This document shows positions 8,698-17,963 of a DNA stretch of 64,000 bases, piece by piece. The notes below the pieces were generated by a model. That model was given only the letters and a program-made list of their open reading frames with translations, ran no database searches and was not told the DNA's origin. The stretch spans positions 62,001-126,000 of the forward strand of contig NZ_FOSC01000009.1 of NCBI RefSeq assembly GCF_900114155.1, in the 5' to 3' direction. The translations under genes were made by a program, and so were the position numbers. This stretch comes from Marinobacter persicus (GTDB lineage: Bacteria > Pseudomonadota > Gammaproteobacteria > Pseudomonadales > Oleiphilaceae). Every line of letters starts with the position of its first letter. Position 1 is the first letter of the stretch.

Positions 8698-9696
8698 ATG
8701 CACATTATTCTGGTGACTCCGGCCGGACCGGACTCCAAGGCAGGTAACCGTGCAACGGCTGTCCGGTGGCAGAGTCTGCTGGAGCAGAACGGCCACCGGA
8801 TAGAGGTGGTGACGGATTATCGGGGAGAGCCCTGTGACCTTCTGATTGCCCTGCACGCCTGGCGCAGCGCCGATGCCTTGCAGACTTTCCGGCAGCACTG
8901 GCTGGACAAACCCTTGATCGTGGTTTTAACAGGCACGGATATCTACCGGTATCAAAAGGAGTTTCCGGAGATAACCCGGCATTCCATGGCGGTAGCCGAT
9001 GTGCTTGTGGGGCTGCACGACAAGGTTTCTGAAGACATTCCCGCATCTTTCCATCATAAGCTGGTCACCCTCAGGCAATCGGCCGAGAAACCGAGCCCGG
9101 GTGGCTGCCCGACAGTGGAACCGGAGCACTTTGATGTATGCGTGATAGGCCACCTCCGGGATGAAAAAGATTCCCTGCGGGCCGCCCTGGCTGCCCGGCT
9201 ACTACCGGATGAGTCCGGGATCGTGGTGTCCTGTGCCGGCAAACCCCATAACGATGAGTGGCACAACAAGGCCCTGAATGAAAGCCGTGACAACCCGCGA
9301 TTCCGGTATCTGGGCGAGCTGGACAAGCCCGCGTTACACAACCTGATGGCAGTCAGCAAACTGATGGTGATCAGTTCGGTGATGGAAGGCGGTGCCAATG
9401 TGGTGTCTGAAGCCTGCCGGGCCGGGTTGCCTGTCCTGGCTTCGGACATTCCGGGTAATCGCGGGCTGCTGGGCGATGATTACCCGGGGTATTTTCCGGT
9501 TGTTGATGAACGGGCCCTGGCGGAGAGCCTGCGCCGGGCGGAAACCGATTCCCGGTTCCTTGCGGGGCTGAAAGCCGAAGTGGAAGCCCTGGCTGAGACG
9601 TTTACGCCGGAGAGGGAGCTTGAGAAGCTGGAGTTTGCCCTGGCACGGGCGGTGGCCAGGGCAGGGAATCAGGACGCGGCAGCGGAAGTGCCGTAA
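8698..9696 (+). CDS. senB: SenB-type selenosugar synthase (glycosyltransferase)
   Basis: GT-B glycosyltransferase of 332 residues belonging, by my reading, to the family once catalogued as TIGR04348 and later shown in the selenoneine pathway to be SenB, which joins selenophosphate to a UDP-sugar to make a selenosugar. Family blocks seen in order: AGNRATAVRW near residues 15-24, LLIALHAWRS near 47-56, VVLTGTDIYRY near 75-85, VIGHLRDEKD near 150-159, FRYLGEL near 203, SSVMEGGANVVSEA near 223-236, PVLASDIPGNRGLLGDDYPG near 243-262. The start has no strong ribosome site. It is divergent from the putative selenium importer and overlaps the PilZ-like gene tail to tail by 28 bp. No senA or senC/selD lies in the window, so the rest of the pathway must be elsewhere or absent. 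Confidence 0.78.
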   Translation: MHIILVTPAGPDSKAGNRATAVRWQSLLEQNGHRIEVVTDYRGEPCDLLIALHAWRSADALQTFRQHWLDKPLIVVLTGTDIYRYQKEFPEITRHSMAVADVLVGLHDKVSEDIPASFHHKLVTLRQSAEKPSPGGCPTVEPEHFDVCVIGHLRDEKDSLRAALAARLLPDESGIVVSCAGKPHNDEWHNKALNESRDNPRFRYLGELDKPALHNLMAVSKLMVISSVMEGGANVVSEACRAGLPVLASDIPGNRGLLGDDYPGYFPVVDERALAESLRRAETDSRFLAGLKAEVEALAETFTPERELEKLEFALARAVARAGNQDAAAEVP

Positions 9697-10088
9697 CGGG
9701 CAAACTGTTTGAAGTTGCCGGTTTGCTCGGCATTCCTGCGTGAGCGCAGTGTCTGTTTTTTTGCCAGTACATCCACAATGCGTTGCAGCCGCTCACCCAG
9801 AGTGGGGGGGACGCCCGCCTTGTTGAAATCAATCGAGTAGTAAAAATTGCTGCAGTGCTTCTGCTTTTCGGTGACCAGACCCGAGAGGCCTTCCACCGAG
9901 ATCTCATCAACCGGCATATCCATGATCAGGTCCAGGACAACGGTGTCGCCCGGCTCAAAGATTTTGTCGGTTTTCATCACACACCCGTAACCATCCAGCT
10001 CATACAGCTTGGCCTCCACCGTTTCCTTGCGGAACAGGCCCTGGCGAATGCGGAAACGGGCGATGATATCCGGTAATTGTTCGTACAT
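9669..10088 (-). CDS. PilZ-like domain protein
   Basis: Soluble protein of 139 residues. The start at ATG 10088-10086 (MYEQLPDII) has AGGGAAAG about seven bases upstream; a TTG-initiated form starting six codons earlier is less likely. A basic stretch FRIRQGLFRKE is followed by a beta-barrel pattern (EPGDTVVLDLIMDMP, NFYYSIDF) resembling PilZ c-di-GMP receptors, but the RxxxR and [DN]xSxxG motifs are imperfect, so c-di-GMP binding is uncertain. The last 28 bases overlap the convergent glycosyltransferase gene. The gene appears to be transcribed alone. Confidence 0.6.
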   Translation of the reverse strand: MYEQLPDIIARFRIRQGLFRKETVEAKLYELDGYGCVMKTDKIFEPGDTVVLDLIMDMPVDEISVEGLSGLVTEKQKHCSNFYYSIDFNKAGVPPTLGERLQRIVDVLAKKQTLRSRRNAEQTGNFKQFARYGTSAAAS

Positions 10089-10173
10089 GACTCGCTTTCC
10101 CTGCAATACCTATCGGATCAACATTCTACAGACGATTTCCTACAATAGTCCTGAACGCCAGTTTTGGCAAGAA

Positions 10174-11700
10174 TCAGGTTTTGCGTTTTTTTAGCTCGTA
10201 CATGTCAACACGGCGATCTTTCAGATTGGTGACAGAGCCCTCGTTGCGCACCAGTTTGAGTTTCTCAAGATCCATGTCCGAGAACATGATCATTTCGGTA
10301 TTGGGCGTGGTCTCGGCCATCACCGCATCGTGGGGGAAGGCGAAATCCGAAGGCGAGAAGACCGAGGACTGGGCATACTGAACGTCCAGGTTCTCCACTT
10401 TCGGCAGGTTACCCACGCTGCCGGTAATGACCACGTAGCATTCGTTTTCGATCGCCCGGGCCTGGGCGCAATGTCGCACCCGCAGATAACCGTTCTTGGT
10501 GTCGGTCCAGAAGGGGACAAAGACAATATCCACCTCCTCGGCCGCGGCCAGCCGGCCCAGTTCGGGAAATTCGATGTCGTAACAGATCATGATGGCCACG
10601 CGCCCGGCGTCGGTTTCGAACACCTGGAACTGGCTTCCACCCTCGATCACCCAGTCACGGCGTTCGTGCGGGGTAATGTGAATCTTGCGCTGCTCGTCCA
10701 CCCGGCCATCCCGGTGGCACAGGTAGGACACGTTATACACCCGGTCGTCTTCAATCAGCGGCATGGAACCGGTGATGATGTTGATGTTGTAACTGACCGC
10801 CATTTCCGACATCTGTACCCGGAACTGCTCGGTAAAGCCGGCCAGGAACCGAATGGCGCGGGTCTGGTCCACCTGGTCCGTCAGGCCCATCAGTGGGGCG
10901 TTGAAAAACTCCGGGAAAATGGCGAAATCACTTTTGTAGTCAGACAGGGCATCAACAAAGTACTCCACCTGCTCAAGCACCTCTTCAACGGAGGTGAATT
11001 CCCGCATCTGCCACTGCACGGCACCCAAACGCACCTGGGTTTTCTTCACATCCAGGACAGCCGAAGGCGGGGTGTACAGAATGTTGCGCCACTCCAGCAG
11101 GGTGGCATAGCCCTCGGATTTCTCGTCTTCCGGCAGGTATTTGTGCATCAGCCGGGTGACCTGGAAATCGTTCGACAGCTGGAAGCTGAGGATCGGGTCG
11201 TAGATGTCTTTGCGGTCCACCCGCTGAATGTATTCTTCCGGCGAGTATTGCGCGGAATATTTGAAGTAATTGGGAATGCGCCCACCGGCCAGGATGGCCC
11301 GCAGGTTCATTGAACGGCACAGTTCCTTGCGCGCCTCGTACAGCCGGCGGCCCAGACGGTAGCCCCGGTAGTCCGGGTGGATGAACACATCCAGCCCGTA
11401 GAGCGAATCGCCGTTGGGGTTATGCCAGATTTTTTCGTTGCGCAGAATCAGGTCATCGTAGGCGTGCGGGTTACTGAAACGCTCATATTTGACGCACACG
11501 GTTAACGCAACTGCAACAATGTGACCGTTATCCTCGATGCAAATTTGCCCGTCCGGAAACTGCTCCACCAGCGCCTTGATGGTTTCTTTCGGCCAGGCGC
11601 CCCCGATGTCGTCGTAGACGTCGTCCATCAGTTCCTGCAGCTGGTCGTAATCGTCCAGTGTCAGGTTGCGCAGATTAAGGTGCAGTTCTTCAGGGGCCAT
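10174..11700 (-). CDS. GNAT acetyltransferase fused to carbon-nitrogen hydrolase
   Basis: Two-domain cytoplasmic protein of 508 residues. Residues about 8-200 are a GNAT N-acetyltransferase with the acetyl-CoA loop in YRGYRLGRRLYEARKEL. Residues about 225-480 are a nitrilase-superfamily amidase with the complete triad: Glu in IFPEFFNAP near 263, Lys in RKIHITPHE near 339, Cys in IMICYDIEFPELGR near 371. The fusion is known in bacteria, with no fixed substrate; an amide hydrolase that then acetylates its amine product is a reasonable guess only. ATG 11700 has GGAGATTTG before it. The gene is divergent from the chemoreceptor. Confidence 0.9.
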   Translation of the reverse strand: MAPEELHLNLRNLTLDDYDQLQELMDDVYDDIGGAWPKETIKALVEQFPDGQICIEDNGHIVAVALTVCVKYERFSNPHAYDDLILRNEKIWHNPNGDSLYGLDVFIHPDYRGYRLGRRLYEARKELCRSMNLRAILAGGRIPNYFKYSAQYSPEEYIQRVDRKDIYDPILSFQLSNDFQVTRLMHKYLPEDEKSEGYATLLEWRNILYTPPSAVLDVKKTQVRLGAVQWQMREFTSVEEVLEQVEYFVDALSDYKSDFAIFPEFFNAPLMGLTDQVDQTRAIRFLAGFTEQFRVQMSEMAVSYNINIITGSMPLIEDDRVYNVSYLCHRDGRVDEQRKIHITPHERRDWVIEGGSQFQVFETDAGRVAIMICYDIEFPELGRLAAAEEVDIVFVPFWTDTKNGYLRVRHCAQARAIENECYVVITGSVGNLPKVENLDVQYAQSSVFSPSDFAFPHDAVMAETTPNTEMIMFSDMDLEKLKLVRNEGSVTNLKDRRVDMYELKKRKT

Positions 11701-11752
11701 TCAAATCTCCAGATCCGGATCGGTATGCGGATTGCATTCTATCAGAGCAAAT

Positions 11753-11779
11753 TAAAGTGTTGGCGCAAAACGCCGAAAT
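11753..11779 (+). promoter_or_regulatory. FliA (sigma-28) flagellar promoter
   Basis: TAAAGTGT (11753-11760), an 11-bp spacer, then GCCGAAAT (11772-11779). The established FliA consensus is TAAAGTTT, N11, GCCGATAA, so the spacing is exact and most bases match. It lies 64 bp upstream of the GTG start of the chemoreceptor, which fits class III flagellar regulation. Confidence 0.8.
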
Positions 11780-11842
11780 AAACTGTATTGACCGAACCAT
11801 CATCATGGCAACAACCGGCCGCCGGGCCCAGGGGTAACCACC

Positions 11843-13729
11843 GTGCAACTTTCATTCGGGCAGAAACTGCTCATCGCCGTTGGGGTGATCATTCTGATCA
11901 TCATGGGACTGTTCACGTTCGCCGCCGACAGGCGCCTGCAAAGCACCACCAATACCTATGTGGAGGCCATGCTTGACGATGCAGTGCTTCAGAGTACGGC
12001 CAGCATTGCCGACTGGCTCAATACCCGCCTTCAGTTAACCGAAGCCACCGCGGGGGCTCTGACGTCTGTCAGCGACAATCGCATGGCACGCAACCTGATC
12101 AACGGCATGACCGAGGGCAGCAGTGCCAAGGACGTGTACGTGGGTACCATCGACGGGCGAATGGTGATGCGTGACCGAGAGACCGAAAGCGGTCTGCCGG
12201 AAGACTATGATCCGAGGGAGCGCCCCTGGTATGAACTGGCCACCAGTACGGACGGTTCATCGTTTACCGAACCCTACCAGGACGTGCTGACCGGCGAGAT
12301 GATCATTACCGCTGTAGCGCCCGTGGAAAGCGGCTATTTCGAGGGCGTGGCCGGTATGGATATCAGCCTGAAGGCGATTCAGCAGTTGTTGTCGACCATC
12401 AAGCTGGCGGATGCCGGTTACGCGATGCTGGTAAACGAAAACGGCACCATCCTGTTTCATCCGGATTCGGAGCTGATTGGCGAAAAAGTGGATGATTTTC
12501 TGGGCTTCAAGCCGTCGCTGGATGGCGAGCCGGCCCGGTTCGAACAGGAAGGGGTGACCTGGAGTGGTGCCTTTTTCCCCATTGAGCAGGCCCGGAGTGT
12601 GGACTGGTACATGGGCTCGGTGGTGAACTGGGACAAAATCAATGAGCCGGTGGTGGCGGCGCGCATGACCGGGCTGGCGATTGCTGCCGGCGGGCTGTTG
12701 ATTGCCCTGATTGCCCTGCATTTCGGCATTCGCACGCTGATGGCGCCAGTACGTCGTCTGAACCGGGCCTTGTCCGGCATCGCCTCTGGTGAGGCCGATC
12801 TCACCCAGCGGCTGGACGACAGCGCCACCGATGAATTTGGCCAACTGGCGGCCAGTTTCAACCGGTTCGTTGCCAACATCCAGCAGGTGGTACAGGAAGT
12901 TCAGGAGGGCAGCTCCGAGCTGACCGATAATGTGTCGTCGTTGCGTCAGACCTCCAGCCACAGCCGGCATGCGGTGGAGGGCCAGCAACAGGAAGTGGAC
13001 ATGATCGCGACCGCCATCAACGAAATGTCGGCCGCCGCCGGTGAAATTGCCCGCAACGCCCAGCAAACCGCGGATGCCGCCGACAGTGTGGATTCCGAGA
13101 CCCGTGGTTCGCTGGAGACGGTTACCGCCTCCCGGGATGCGGTGCAGAAGCTGGTGGGTGAGATCAACGCAGCGGCGGAGGTGATTGACACGCTGGGCCG
13201 GGATGTGTCGTCCATCACCACCATTCTGGAAGTTATTGAAGGTATCGCGGAACAGACCAATCTGCTGGCACTGAATGCCGCTATCGAAGCAGCCCGGGCA
13301 GGCGAAGCCGGACGCGGCTTTGCCGTGGTGGCGGACGAGGTGCGGAATCTGGCTCAGCGTACCCAGAAGTCCACGGAAGAAATCAACGACATGATTGAGC
13401 GTCTGCAGAAGGGTGCCAAAGACTCGGTTGAGGTCATGAAGGAGTCAACGGCGGTGTCCAACATGAGCATGGAGAAAGCTCAGGACGCCATGGATTCGCT
13501 CAACCGCATTGTTGAGGGCATCACCTCCATCACGGAAATGACCTCCCAGATTGCCACGGCGTCCGAGGAGCAGACTTCGGTGACCGATGAACTGAGTGCG
13601 TCCATCACCCGGATTGCCGATCAGGGCCAGGATGCCGCCAAGGCCGCCAGTGAGAACGATGTGTACAGCGGCCATATCGAGACGATCGGCCACAACCTGA
13701 AAGAGAAGGTCAGCCGTTTCCGGGTTTAG
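11843..13729 (+). CDS. Methyl-accepting chemotaxis protein with dCache sensor
   Basis: Chemoreceptor of 628 residues starting at GTG 11843. One membrane helix at about residues 8-28, a periplasmic double-Cache domain (about 30-270; segments [14 protein letters not shown] and [11 protein letters not shown] are typical), a second helix at about 274-296 ([20 protein letters not shown]), a HAMP domain to about 350, and the conserved signalling hairpin [20 protein letters not shown] near 470-490. No CheR-tethering pentapeptide is present at the C-terminus, which ends VSRFRV. Amino acids and organic acids are common dCache ligands; the actual ligand is unknown. A FliA promoter precedes it. It overlaps the convergent binding-protein gene by four bases. 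Confidence 0.95.
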   Translation: MQLSFGQKLLIAVGVIILIIMGLFTFAADRRLQSTTNTYVEAMLDDAVLQSTASIADWLNTRLQLTEATAGALTSVSDNRMARNLINGMTEGSSAKDVYVGTIDGRMVMRDRETESGLPEDYDPRERPWYELATSTDGSSFTEPYQDVLTGEMIITAVAPVESGYFEGVAGMDISLKAIQQLLSTIKLADAGYAMLVNENGTILFHPDSELIGEKVDDFLGFKPSLDGEPARFEQEGVTWSGAFFPIEQARSVDWYMGSVVNWDKINEPVVAARMTGLAIAAGGLLIALIALHFGIRTLMAPVRRLNRALSGIASGEADLTQRLDDSATDEFGQLAASFNRFVANIQQVVQEVQEGSSELTDNVSSLRQTSSHSRHAVEGQQQEVDMIATAINEMSAAAGEIARNAQQTADAADSVDSETRGSLETVTASRDAVQKLVGEINAAAEVIDTLGRDVSSITTILEVIEGIAEQTNLLALNAAIEAARAGEAGRGFAVVADEVRNLAQRTQKSTEEINDMIERLQKGAKDSVEVMKESTAVSNMSMEKAQDAMDSLNRIVEGITSITEMTSQIATASEEQTSVTDELSASITRIADQGQDAAKAASENDVYSGHIETIGHNLKEKVSRFRV

Positions 13730-14634
13730 GGCTGCTGGTCTTCAAGGTGACGAATGCGCCGGTCGAGGCTCTCCAGGGCCCGCCGGCCGATGTCCCGGGA
13801 TTCCTCTGATAAATCCGGGTTCTGAAGCAAAATCATGGTGCGTTCATCCAGTTGCAGCTCCCGGACCGCAAGTCCGTACCAGTTCTTCAGGAAATGGGCA
13901 AAACTGCCGTCTTCAATAGACCGTTCCAGCCCCAGTTCCAGGCGCTGGGCCGTTTCATGATCACGGGGAGCGGTGAACAGGTAGGAGGGCATCGGGTAAG
14001 CCAGCAGCAGGCCCGGTTCAATCACCAGGCCCAGAGCTTCCCGGCGTTCCAGGTCAAACAGCACCTCGTTCACGCCCCGGGCGAAACATTCAAAGCGTTT
14101 GCCCTTGAGCATGCCGAACAGCAATTCGTAGCTGGTGTTGGTGATTACCTCGATACCGCTGGCCCTCAGCACCGGGGTATCTGGCCAGTGGGCCCCCTGG
14201 CCAATCCGGATGCCTTTGCGCCGCAGGTCTTCCAGATTGCTTATGTCGTCAAACAGGGGAAGGTTTTCCGGTAGCACCAGGCACACCCGAAAACCGAGGA
14301 GACCGCCATCAATGGGAATGGGAATGGTATTCAGGGATCTTTCCCTGGCCGGGTTGGTTGCCACATTGGCGATATCCAGCACCTGTGACCGGTTGGCGGC
14401 CAGTTCCCGCAGGGCACGCCCCTGGGTTACTTCTTCACTGCGTGAGAGGGTAAAGGCACCGTATTCCGGTGTTTTCTCCAGAGCCAGTTCCACCAGGGCC
14501 TTGATGGCCGGGTTGTCGTAGTTGCGGTACCAAAGGGTGTAGTCATGGGGGGATGACTGCGCCAGCGCCGGCGAGACCGTCAGCACCAGGGACAACGACA
14601 GGCCGCAGGCGGCACTTTGAAGCATGGATAACAT
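13726..14634 (-). CDS. Orphan periplasmic substrate-binding protein
   Basis: Secreted protein of 302 residues with a signal peptide ending near residue 25 ([11 protein letters not shown]). The body resembles solute-binding family 3 proteins: a first lobe with [18 protein letters not shown], a hinge around [14 protein letters not shown], then [14 protein letters not shown] and [14 protein letters not shown]. No permease or ATPase gene is nearby, so it may feed a distant transporter or act as a sensor partner. The coding region ends tail to tail with the chemoreceptor gene. Any functional link to that receptor is speculation. Confidence 0.8.
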   Translation of the reverse strand: MLSMLQSAACGLSLSLVLTVSPALAQSSPHDYTLWYRNYDNPAIKALVELALEKTPEYGAFTLSRSEEVTQGRALRELAANRSQVLDIANVATNPARERSLNTIPIPIDGGLLGFRVCLVLPENLPLFDDISNLEDLRRKGIRIGQGAHWPDTPVLRASGIEVITNTSYELLFGMLKGKRFECFARGVNEVLFDLERREALGLVIEPGLLLAYPMPSYLFTAPRDHETAQRLELGLERSIEDGSFAHFLKNWYGLAVRELQLDERTMILLQNPDLSEESRDIGRRALESLDRRIRHLEDQQP

Positions 14635-14677
14635 TGCGTTCCTTCAGCTTGAAAAACATGCATCCCCTGAAACTAGT

Positions 14678-16555
14678 CTAAGATCCGGATTCTGTCCGCT
14701 GAATCTCTTGCAAAGTCTGAAGAAAAAGGTCGCCGTATTTTTCCAGCTTGGCGGCGCCCACGCCGTTAACCTCTCCCAGTTCCTCAAGTGTTTTCGGTTT
14801 GCGCTCGAGCATGTCGAACAGGGTGGTGTCGTGGAAAATGACGTAGGGCGGCACACCCTGACGGTCAGCCAGCTCCTTGCGCCGGGCCCGCAACGCTTCC
14901 CAGCCTTCGTGGTCGGTGATCTGGTCCCGCACGTTCTGGCCGGTGCGTTTGTTGCCAGCCTTCACCGACGCGGACTTCTTCGCAACCGGGTCTTTACGCA
15001 GTTCAATGGCTTGCTCGCCCTTGAGCAGCGGCCGGCAACGTTCTGTCAGTTGCAGGGAGCCAAACCCCTCGGGATCGGCCCGCAAATAGCCGTTCGCCAC
15101 CAGTTGCCGGAACACGGATTTCCACTCCGCCGCTGTCAGATCGGTGCCGATACCGTAGGTGGATAGCGTCTGGTGGCCGGACTGCAGAATCCGTTCATTT
15201 CCTGAGCCCCGCAGCACATCGATGATATAGGTCACGCCAAACCGCTGGCCGGTGCGGTACACGCAGGACAGGGCCTTTTGAACCGCCACGGTGCCGTCCC
15301 AGGTTTCCGGCGGGTTCAGGCAGGTATCGCAGTTACCACAAGGCGCCTCGAGGTGGTCGCCAAAGTAGCGGAGCAGGACCTGCCGGCGGCATTCGGTGAC
15401 TTCACACAGGCCGAGCATCGCATCAAGTTTTTGGCGTTCCACCCGCTTGAACTGGTCGTTGCCCTGGGAGGCTTCGAGCATCTGGCGCAGTTTGATCACG
15501 TCCTGCAGGCCGTAAACCATCCAGGCGGTGGACGGCTTGCCGTCGCGCCCGGCGCGGCCGGTTTCCTGGTAATAGGCTTCCAGGCTTTTGGGCAGGTCCA
15601 TGTGGGCAACGAAACGCACATCGGGTTTGTCGATGCCCATGCCGAAGGCAATGGTGGCCACCACGATCACGCCATCTTCCCGGAGAAACCGCTCCTGGTT
15701 GCGGGCGCGTTCCTCGCCGCTCAACCCCGCGTGGTAGGGCAGAGCGGTGTAACCTTTGCTGGCCAGCAGACGGGCGGTTGCGTCTACCTTGTTGCGGGAC
15801 AGGCAGTAAACGATGCCACAATCGCCTTCGTGCTCTGCTTTAATAAAGTCCAGCAACTGCTTGTTAGCATTGGTTTTCGGGTTGATCCGGTACTGGATGT
15901 TGGGGCGGTCGAAGCCGCTGATGAAATGCCGTGCTTCGGTCAGCGACAAACGCTCTGCAATCTCCTTGCGGGTGCGCTCATCGGCGGTGGCTGTCAGGGC
16001 AATGCGCGGCACACCGGGAAACTCCGAGGCCAGCATGCTCAGTTGCAGGTAATCGGAGCGGAAATCATGCCCCCACTGGGATACGCAGTGAGCTTCGTCG
16101 ATGGCAAACAACGACAGTGACGCGTGGTGCAGCAGTTCAAGGGTGCGTGGCTGAATCAAACGCTCCGGCGCGCAGTAGAGCAGGTCCAGTTCGCCGGTGG
16201 TCAGGGCGTATTCCGTCGCCCGGGCCTGTTCAAAGTCCATGGTGGAATTCAGGAACGCCGCGCGCACGCCCAGCTCCCGCAAGGCCGCCACCTGGTCCTG
16301 CATCAGTGCAATCAGCGGCGAAATCACCACTGCCGTGCCCGGGCGAGCCAGGGCCGGCACCTGGTAGCACAGTGACTTACCACCGCCGGTGGGCATCAAT
16401 ACCAGGGCATCACGGCCCTCGACCACTTCCTGGACAACTTCGCCCTGCAGGGGTCGAAAACGTTCGTAGCCGAACACCTCGTGCAGAATCTGCTCCGGGC
16501 TCTGGCTGGCAACGGAGGGTGGTTCGCAGGTCAGTTGGTCCGGGTCCGGATACAT
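14678..16555 (-). CDS. recQ: ATP-dependent DNA helicase RecQ
   Basis: 3'-5' superfamily 2 helicase of 625 residues acting in recombination and replication-fork repair. Walker [13 protein letters not shown] covers residues 54-65, the DEAH box is in [17 protein letters not shown] near 152, helicase motif VI is in [12 protein letters not shown], the zinc-binding cysteines are in [11 protein letters not shown] and CGNCDTC near 380-406, followed by the RQC winged helix and a C-terminal HRDC domain near 545-615 ([20 protein letters not shown]). The length matches E. coli RecQ. It is divergent from the acyltransferase gene. Confidence 0.97.
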   Translation of the reverse strand: MYPDPDQLTCEPPSVASQSPEQILHEVFGYERFRPLQGEVVQEVVEGRDALVLMPTGGGKSLCYQVPALARPGTAVVISPLIALMQDQVAALRELGVRAAFLNSTMDFEQARATEYALTTGELDLLYCAPERLIQPRTLELLHHASLSLFAIDEAHCVSQWGHDFRSDYLQLSMLASEFPGVPRIALTATADERTRKEIAERLSLTEARHFISGFDRPNIQYRINPKTNANKQLLDFIKAEHEGDCGIVYCLSRNKVDATARLLASKGYTALPYHAGLSGEERARNQERFLREDGVIVVATIAFGMGIDKPDVRFVAHMDLPKSLEAYYQETGRAGRDGKPSTAWMVYGLQDVIKLRQMLEASQGNDQFKRVERQKLDAMLGLCEVTECRRQVLLRYFGDHLEAPCGNCDTCLNPPETWDGTVAVQKALSCVYRTGQRFGVTYIIDVLRGSGNERILQSGHQTLSTYGIGTDLTAAEWKSVFRQLVANGYLRADPEGFGSLQLTERCRPLLKGEQAIELRKDPVAKKSASVKAGNKRTGQNVRDQITDHEGWEALRARRKELADRQGVPPYVIFHDTTLFDMLERKPKTLEELGEVNGVGAAKLEKYGDLFLQTLQEIQRTESGS

Positions 16556-16747
16556 AGGGCAGTGCGGTCTCTTTTGCTGGGCTGGGTCTGGGCCGTGATG
16601 AGTGGGCGGATGATACCAGATAGAAGCCCCGGAGGCTTAACGGAACACCGCCAAGACTTAACGTCCTGTCAGGTAGAGGCAAAATGGCATGAGAAAGGAT
16701 ACAATACGGCCCCTTCATTACTATCAGGTACAATCAACAGGGCTTGC

Positions 16748-17962
16748 ATGCAGGAATTTGACGCCATCCGACCCTATTCGGACGAGGAAACCGCCCCCAC
16801 CATCCGGCGGCTGGTCAACGACCGTGAATTTCTGGATATGGTCGGTCGATTCAAGAGACCGACCCTGGCAAAATGGGCGCCGGCGCTTTTGCGGGTGTTC
16901 GTGCGCCGCTGGCTGCTCAGAAACTTCGGGCATTACCACCGGATTGATGACCTCCAGGCCGGGCTGTCTCCGTATATTGCCGAGCTGGTGGAGGGCTCCA
17001 CCACCAAGGTAACCCAGACCGGGCTGGAAAATCTGAGCAAAACATCGGCACACCTGTTTATCTCCAATCACCGGGACATTGTGTGTGATCCGATGCTGTG
17101 CAATAACCAGCTGTTCCTGAATGGGTTCAGCACCACGCGGATTGCCATTGGCGACAACCTGCTGTCGAACCGGGTGTTTGCCGAAATTATGCGGCTGAAC
17201 AAAAGTTTCGTGGTGCGCCGCAACATGACCAGCCCCAGGGAAATGCGGGATGCCTACCTGACCTTGTCCGGCTTTATCAATCACTGTATCGATACCAACC
17301 ACAGTGTCTGGATTGCCCAGCGTGAAGGGCGGGCCAAAGATGGTATTGATGGCACGGACCCGGCCATTATCAAGATGTTCTACATGAGCCGGAAGAAGTC
17401 GGGCCTGGCGTTTGACGACGCGATGAACCGGCTGCACATTGTGCCGGTATCCATTGCCTATGAGTACGACCCCTGCGATATCGACAAGGCGCGGGAACTG
17501 GAAGTGCGCGCCCGTACCGGGGACTACCAGAAGGCCGAAGGCGAAGACACCGAACAGATCGTCAAGGGCATGACCGGGTTCAAGGGCCATGTGCATGTGC
17601 ATTTCGGCACGCCGATCACCGATGCGCCGGACAATCCGAAGGAACTGGCCGCGCGCATTGATCACGAGATGCACGCCAACTATCACCTGCACGCCTCCAA
17701 TCTGGCGGCCTTCCAGATGCGGGCGGAGCAGGCAGGGGATAACGCCAGCCTTGAGCAGGTCGCCCGGCATGTGGAACTGGCCGAGAAATGGTCGGAGGTG
17801 GACCTGGAGGCGGCAAGATCCGAGTTGACCCGTCGCATGGACCAGTGCAACCCGGAGTGCCGCTCCTATCTGCTGGACATGTACGCCAATCCGGTGGTCA
17901 ATGCGCTCGCCGCCAACAAGGATAACGGTGAAACGCTGACCCCGACGCCTTCGGCAGACTGA
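16748..17962 (+). CDS. PlsC-type glycerophosphate acyltransferase
   Basis: The protein has 404 residues starting at ATG 16748 (MQEFDAIRPY); longer forms would extend back over the RecQ start. The acyltransferase signature is ISNHRDIVCDP near residue 106, a variant of NHX4D with one extra spacing that I recall from a subgroup of 1-acylglycerol-3-phosphate acyltransferases, followed by WIAQREGRAKDG near 200 (glycerophosphate-binding block) and IVPVSIAYEYDPCD near 238. It probably acylates a lysophospholipid at the inner membrane. The C-terminal about 100 residues are helical and specific to this subgroup. It meets the phosphorylase gene stop to stop, one base apart. Confidence 0.85.
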   Translation: MQEFDAIRPYSDEETAPTIRRLVNDREFLDMVGRFKRPTLAKWAPALLRVFVRRWLLRNFGHYHRIDDLQAGLSPYIAELVEGSTTKVTQTGLENLSKTSAHLFISNHRDIVCDPMLCNNQLFLNGFSTTRIAIGDNLLSNRVFAEIMRLNKSFVVRRNMTSPREMRDAYLTLSGFINHCIDTNHSVWIAQREGRAKDGIDGTDPAIIKMFYMSRKKSGLAFDDAMNRLHIVPVSIAYEYDPCDIDKARELEVRARTGDYQKAEGEDTEQIVKGMTGFKGHVHVHFGTPITDAPDNPKELAARIDHEMHANYHLHASNLAAFQMRAEQAGDNASLEQVARHVELAEKWSEVDLEAARSELTRRMDQCNPECRSYLLDMYANPVVNALAANKDNGETLTPTPSAD

Positions 17963-17963
17963 C

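Noticed and set aside
10330..11313. 327-codon rightward frame opposite the GNAT-nitrilase gene
   Set aside because: Shadow; the minus-strand protein has complete catalytic residues.
12257..13066. 269-codon leftward frame opposite the chemoreceptor
   Set aside because: Shadow of a well-supported chemoreceptor gene.
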